Shown piece after piece: positions 26,001 to 32,000 of a stretch of 64,000 nt of DNA. Origin of the DNA: Aricia agestis (Eukaryota > Arthropoda > Insecta > Lepidoptera > Lycaenidae); assembly GCF_905147365.1 (NCBI RefSeq), contig NC_056409.1:19659001-19723000 (forward strand), given 5' to 3'. A program made the position numbers and the translations under genes. The notes beneath the pieces were generated by a model, which saw only the letters and a program-made list of their open reading frames with translations, was not told the origin of the DNA and made no database searches. Every line of letters begins with the position of its first letter. The stretch's first letter is position 1.

Positions 26001-29000
26001 ATTGGTTTCGACTCTCCTTCAATTTTTAAGTGTGTTGTGCATAATTTATTGGCTCTATTTACTTTGTTATATGATTTGAATGATGATAAAATTTTGTCTT
26101 TCTGGATAACGGTCGTAAAATCAACAATAATAGGGCTATTTTGTTCTTTTTTAGTTTTTAAACGGAAAACATCACGGATTTGTTGATCATCTATGCAGAC
26201 ATTAATTTCGTTACCGATGTTCTTTACATAGCTAAGCAGGTCCTGTTGAGTTTCCTTTTTTTGTATGGGAACATTTCTAACTTCTATAGAACTCTTCCTC
26301 AGACTTTTTTCCGTGTTTTCCTTATACTGTTGCACCTGCTGTTCAAGGCTCTTGATATATTTCATGTTGTTGATTCTCTCTGTCTCCATTTTAGATAGTC
26401 TGTCCTTCATGTCCTCATATTGTTTTGAAATAAAATCCATAGATTGGATAATGTCCGAATTTTGTTTTTGGATGCCATTTACAGTTTCTTGAAGTTCTCG
26501 CTGCTGTTTAGCCATTAAATCGATTGATTTCTTAATGTCTGACATGAAGACTGAGAATTCATCATCATGCCGGCGTTTTCTTCCGCGCGGCCCAATCTCA
26601 TTAACACTTTCTTTCTCAGAATTCATTGCCGATGCGTAATTGCTGCACGGGTCAGATTCCGTGACGGAGAATCCAGTGGTAGTAGGTGGTGGAGATCTGC
26701 TGAGCGGCATATTAATTATTATTGTAGAAATAGTATGTGCGCGGATGGTATTCGAGCCCGATAAAGATCGTTTGGTGGTCGATTTGGTACAGCGCCCTCT
26801 CTTGGATATAGAAGGCGTTCGGTGCAATTGGTAGCTGTTATATTAATTAAGATCGATCGATAGTCCACTACTCGTTGTTTTAGTTCTTACATATTTACAT
26901 AGATGTCGCTAGGATCGCCGCCAATTTTGCTTATTCATCCTATTTTTGTGATGATTTTATTGAAATAGTCACTAGTAATGAGCACTTTGTCACAAAAACA
27001 CTTCTTGTCTTATATTAGCACTGCTGCAGAAGGGTTTTTCCGTTGCCAGTCAGAAATAATTTGAATTTAACTGATTTTTAGTTCACTGTTTTAACACTTG
27101 TTTCTAGAGTAAATCCATAGGTTTCAGGTTAGTCCACAATTTGTGTTGTGGTAAACACTTAGTCCGTCACACTGCACTTACTTTTTATAATTAAATATAA
27201 TATATAAGGGATAGATGATCCGCTTCGCAATTCATCTTGCCAGGGATATGGTGAACTATGAGATTTATATTGAAAGTGTCGAGCAGGGCGAAGACCTTGC
27301 GAACGACATGCATGAGTTCGGGAGATTTTGAGCCCCCTTCGTGTTTCAAACGCTACAACAGTTCAGTATTATGCTACAACAGTTCTGTTGTCGGTCTGAA
27401 GCATAGTGGACGAATTGGCTAAGTAAAGACAGTGATCTTTTGATGTGTAAAGCACTGCGAGCATCTCCTTCTGGTTGGAGTGCAAGATCATCTCGTGAGA
27501 TGTCCAGGGACCGGAAACTTCGTGATTGTCTATTCGGGCGCCCCATGCTATTTCAGAAGCGTCCGTCGAGAGAAAATGCTCGGCCGCGGGATAATGCAGG
27601 CGAGATTGAACATTGCAATTCTTTATCTACCATTCTAGATCGCGGAGTACTACGTTTGGGACTGCAATGCAAAAGGTAATTGCAAAATCGCATAAGCTCC
27701 CGAAAATTCAAGCGGCCTCGAGGGACCGTGAAGCTGGCAAAATTTACTAGACCGACTAGGCTTTGGATTTCTTGTAAATGCGCAGTTTTTCGCTGTATTA
27801 TAGGTCGACACTTGTCAATAATAGTTTGCGTCTTTTTTACAGGAAGCCATTTGAGGCCGAGCCATGGATCCCAACAGATCCCGAGAAATTCCAGGGCCTT
27901 TTGAGGAGTTAAAACAGATTTTTTGAAATTGATTTGCCAACCTAAGCTTTTCAGTAAATTTACTGTATAATGAATTTGACTCGAAAGTACGGTTCTTGTC
28001 TTGATTGGCTATTAGATAATCGTCCAAATAAGATATTGTTCTTATTCCTCGGTTTCGCAAGGTCTGCGCGGGTCGCGCAATTGCTCAACATCGCAAAAAC
28101 ATGAGGCGCCGTCACCAAACCGAAAGGGAGGCAGGTCATTTGACACAATTTTTGCTCGTAAATCACCCTCAGGAACCTCCTGTGAGAGGCCGCAACGGGG
28201 ACAAGGTAATCGTATGGTTGTAAGAAATTGGGCACTTTTTGCATGTTTATTAATTTGAACTTGCTTAGAATTACAAATTTGTTTAAAAATCGCAGATTGA
28301 ATATCGGCCTCAGGTTGCCGTCGTTCTTGGATGTCAAAAACATCGGGGAGACAAAGCTCGGGGAGTTGCGTACTCTCTCCAAGGCACTGTTTTCTAGTAA
28401 AGTTTTTACTTATAGCGAGCGACATTTGAGTTGAATTTCGAGTGTGAAATCTTTGACAAGTCGAAGAAGGTACCCACAGCGGTGGCTTTTTCTTTAGAGG
28501 AATCCTGTATCCCTGGATAATTTTTAGTACAGGTTTTGGAGCACCAGATGAACAAAATTTGCCAAGCGTGAACAAAATGCAACATGCAAGCGACATGCAA
28601 CACGTTCGTCCGTGTCAAAAACTACGTTTCGATTTGAAACTATTTTTATTTTGTGTGGTCTTAGATTGACCCTTTAGCATTGTCAAAATTAGATCTCTGG
28701 CGAGATCCGTTCGCATCGGCCCTCGACTTATTTTGGTTCTGCGCGAACCTTTTATTTTGTGTGTACCCATGTTGTGGGTAGTTTGAATTCGGGTAATTAT
28801 TAAAATTAGGTCCCGAAGGTAGTGTTTGAATCGGTTGATATTGATACGGGTGTGCATTTTGTGCAAAAACAGATGTTAATCTGTCGTATGAACCCCACGG
28901 TGGGTGAAAGCGAGCACCCTACGCGGGTGTTTTATAATTTGAGCTCGAGCTAGCCTGCACGGCCGTTCTTTGCATTGTAGGTCGTATCGGCCAACAAATT

Positions 29001-32000
29001 TTAGTACTACCGCCCGGTTTTTCAACAGCCAATCAAAAACTGTTCTTTTTTGAACAAATTATGGCAAGACGGAGGTATTTTGCGTAAACTCGCTCGTAAA
29101 AACGTATCTTTAACAGATCTTAAAATAGCATCCCTTCTTTGTCCTATCATATCTGCCCTGAGCCCGCAAGCGAGTTGAAACATATCGCAAGAAATTTTAT
29201 TGTGTACATAGCACCTCCCACAAAAATCTCATTACTTTTATCTTTTATAGAAGACACAGTCAAATCGACGGAATTTTCCACGACCCAATTTAAAAACGAT
29301 TCAAAACCTGCCTGCGCGGCATCTTTTTGTTTTACCTATTTCTCGAAAGGTTTTATTTCGTCGTTAGATTCGACTTCGAGAAATCCGGGCGTAGAACAAT
29401 ATAATTTAACATCGGAATAGCGCACGTCACTCCATTCGGGAGTGTCGAAGTGTTGCGCCGACATTAGCAAATCTAAATGATCTTGCAATGACCTCGGCAA
29501 CGAGGACTCTTTTAATATTTCATTAATCGAAAAATTTACACAGTTTTCAACTTGTTTGGAGCTCGAAGCTAAATTTTCATTATCATTATCGGAAAATAAT
29601 TCGCCGCAAACATCTAAACACCGGTTGTCATCGGAATTATTATGCGAGGGTATATTTTCGAGCGGCTGCCAAGCTGGAAAGTAATTATTATAGCCTGTCG
29701 ATTGAAAATACGATTGAGCCAAAAAACTTTGAATTTGACTCACCTGTTTAGCGAGTTTACTTAACTCAATGTCGGATGTCCGGCGACGCTTACGTTGGTC
29801 TCTGCTCCTCGACGTTTCGGCCTTCCTTTTGTTTCGCGCAGGAGGGTCGGATTCGGAACTCGAGCTAATATTTTTATCCGAACCCATTATTTCTATTTAT
29901 AAGAATTATTAAGAAGTCGTTCGGTAAACCGAAAAGTAAAATTGATGTGCCACGTGCACAAATTTAAACAAAGATATGAAATTACGCGTAATCTAATATA
30001 CGTCCGCACAGCACGAAAAATAACCGCCAATGGTTCCAAATCCGTTGTGCTGCTAAAAGCTCAACTCTGCCACCTGGTGGAAAAACTTAGAACTAAACGT
30101 CAACCAATAGGGAGGCAGAAAGCGAGTGACGTAGGAGGATATAGAAGTCGTTTAGGTACTATTTCCGCCACACATACGAAAAATAGTGTTGCCACTCTAA
30201 TTATTTGGCTTTGAATTACGGTACAGTAAGTTAATATCCGGTTCTACAATAAAACGAAAGTAAATTGATCAATATAGCCAAAGGTTTACAACACCTGATA
30301 AAAATAAGTCACTTACCTTCCATTTCTGTTAGTACACGTAAATAATCACTTATAAATACTTGAAGCGAACTATTAATCCGTTTACGTTCGCTGTTGGGTC
30401 GCTACTAAAAGAAAAACATTTGGAAACAGACGAAACAGCGCCAAATTACAGTTCATGGCGGGTTGTTGTTATTTAAATGAAGTTAAATGTTACACTACAT
30501 ATATGTCATGGAGGAGTTTCAGTGAATATATTATGATTAACAGGTTTTATTTACTGACTGGCTCACGTAAGCTTGATGATTACTATATTGATGTTCTATC
30601 GACAGGTACTCTGGCGATGGCGTCCGGTGCGGGCGGCGCCGAGGTGCGGGGTACGCCGCGCGTGCGGGGGCCGGTGGGCGCGGTGGCGGCGCGGCTGGCG
30701 ACCACGCTGGGCACGCCGGCGCCGCGCACGCACGACTGGCTGGTGCTCACGCCGCGCGACCGCATGCCCACGCCCAACCACGTCGCCTTCCCCAAACCGC
30801 CTAAGGCGCCAGGTCGGTCCCACTACTGTTTACTAACGACCTTACTATTTATTTATCGATGTTATTATAAGGGGTTACACCAATTATTACGATTATTTAC
30901 TTACTAGTAATCACTAACTTAAAGTACAATTTTGTAACATTAAATTTCAATATTCACACAATGAAACTAAATTGATTGACATTGACCTATAAAAATAATA
31001 AATATACACAATGGATACGCTGTACAATGTTTTTGTTCCTTTTCCGATACTTACGTTAAAAATTCGCATAGCAGCTGATGTTCCGACGCAGTAATAACCT
31101 CATGTCGGCACTACATATAGGCGAACGCGTTGGCCGGCGCGCTGGCCCAATGTGTAGAACGGCGGCGTTGGCGGTAGGTATTTCGCCCGTTCTACACATT
31201 GGGCCAGCGCGCCGGCCGGACGCGTTCGCCTATATTATGTAGTGCCGACTTAAGACGAAACGCAAGCACGTCCTAATGTTCTTAAAGTTCACAACCTATC
31301 TCCGAATCCCTTAACTTACGATAGTGTTTTTGTTTTTTAGGGTTACGTATTCAACAAGGAACCCTTATAGTTTCGGTATATCCGTCTGTCTGTTTGTCTG
31401 TCCGCGGTTTTGCACAGAGACATAGGACCTGCAAAGCTGTAATTTGGCATGAATACACATATTAATGATGCCGACAAAATGGTACATAAAATCTTTAAAA
31501 AAACTAGTACAACAAACGGGGATAAATTTTTTTTTTCGCGCCCATTTCTTTTTTGTGTGGGGTGTCGTTGGATAGATTTTTAAAAAATATTATGAGTATT
31601 CATAGATCATTTCCGATTTAGGGATCCATTTGTGAAATATTAAGTTTTAAAGTGGAAAAGTCAGAGTCCAGTGTCCACCCCTGCAAAACGGTTTCTTCTG
31701 ATGTGAAAAAATTCACGGGAGTAAGAAATATGCTGAATTAAGGAAAACTATCACGGCTGAGAAGACTTCATAAAGTATTGAGTAATAGTCGATCAACTAA
31801 AAAAAAATGTATTCGGCGAAGTATAAAGGAACTTTTCGTTCAAATTCCTTTGAAAGTACCTAACTGAGATGTTGGTGTTAGTAGTGAAAAACACGTTATA
31901 AATATACGTTCATTGACCATACAAAAATTTTCAAAAACTAGCGGTACTACCCTATATTGCGCGTGGCCCGACACGCACTCGGCCGGTTTTATTTTGTATC

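Larger units (their letters stand above)
21906..27206 (-). mobile_element. Nearly intact two-ORF LINE nested in the DIRS element
   Basis: This 5.3-kb minus-strand unit has open ORF1 (26827-25802) and ORF2 (25440-22474), a 3' UTR with an AAATTAAATC-type simple repeat (about 22180-22350), and an A-rich 3' tail at 21910-21930. The flanking DIRS sequence shows a probable short target duplication (ATCCC) at both edges. Excision joins ADHLS to RYRAAPE in frame. Both ORFs are free of stops, so this is the youngest large insertion in the window. It appears to belong to the jockey/CR1 group; exact clade not determined. Confidence 0.85.
19486..30235 (-). mobile_element. DIRS-type tyrosine-recombinase retrotransposon, interrupted
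   Basis: Inverted terminal repeats at about 19540-19735 and 30035-30210 share blocks such as GCCACCTGGTGGAAAAACTTAG and GTAGGAGGATATAGAAGTCG in opposite orientation. Next to the left repeat, 19755-19860 is complementary to both outer ends: its first half to 19486-19548, its second to 30190-30235. This is the internal complementary region that marks DIRS elements. On the minus strand the order is gag-like (about 29887-28615), RT with YLDD (about 28618-27800), RNase H, then tyrosine recombinase (about 21481-20560). Frameshifts are present and a LINE splits the RNase H/recombinase region. It fills an intron of the MTA1-like gene, antisense to it. Confidence 0.9.

Noticed and set aside
25968..26834. 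Series of short plus-strand frames
   Set aside because: Antisense of LINE ORF1 on the minus strand.
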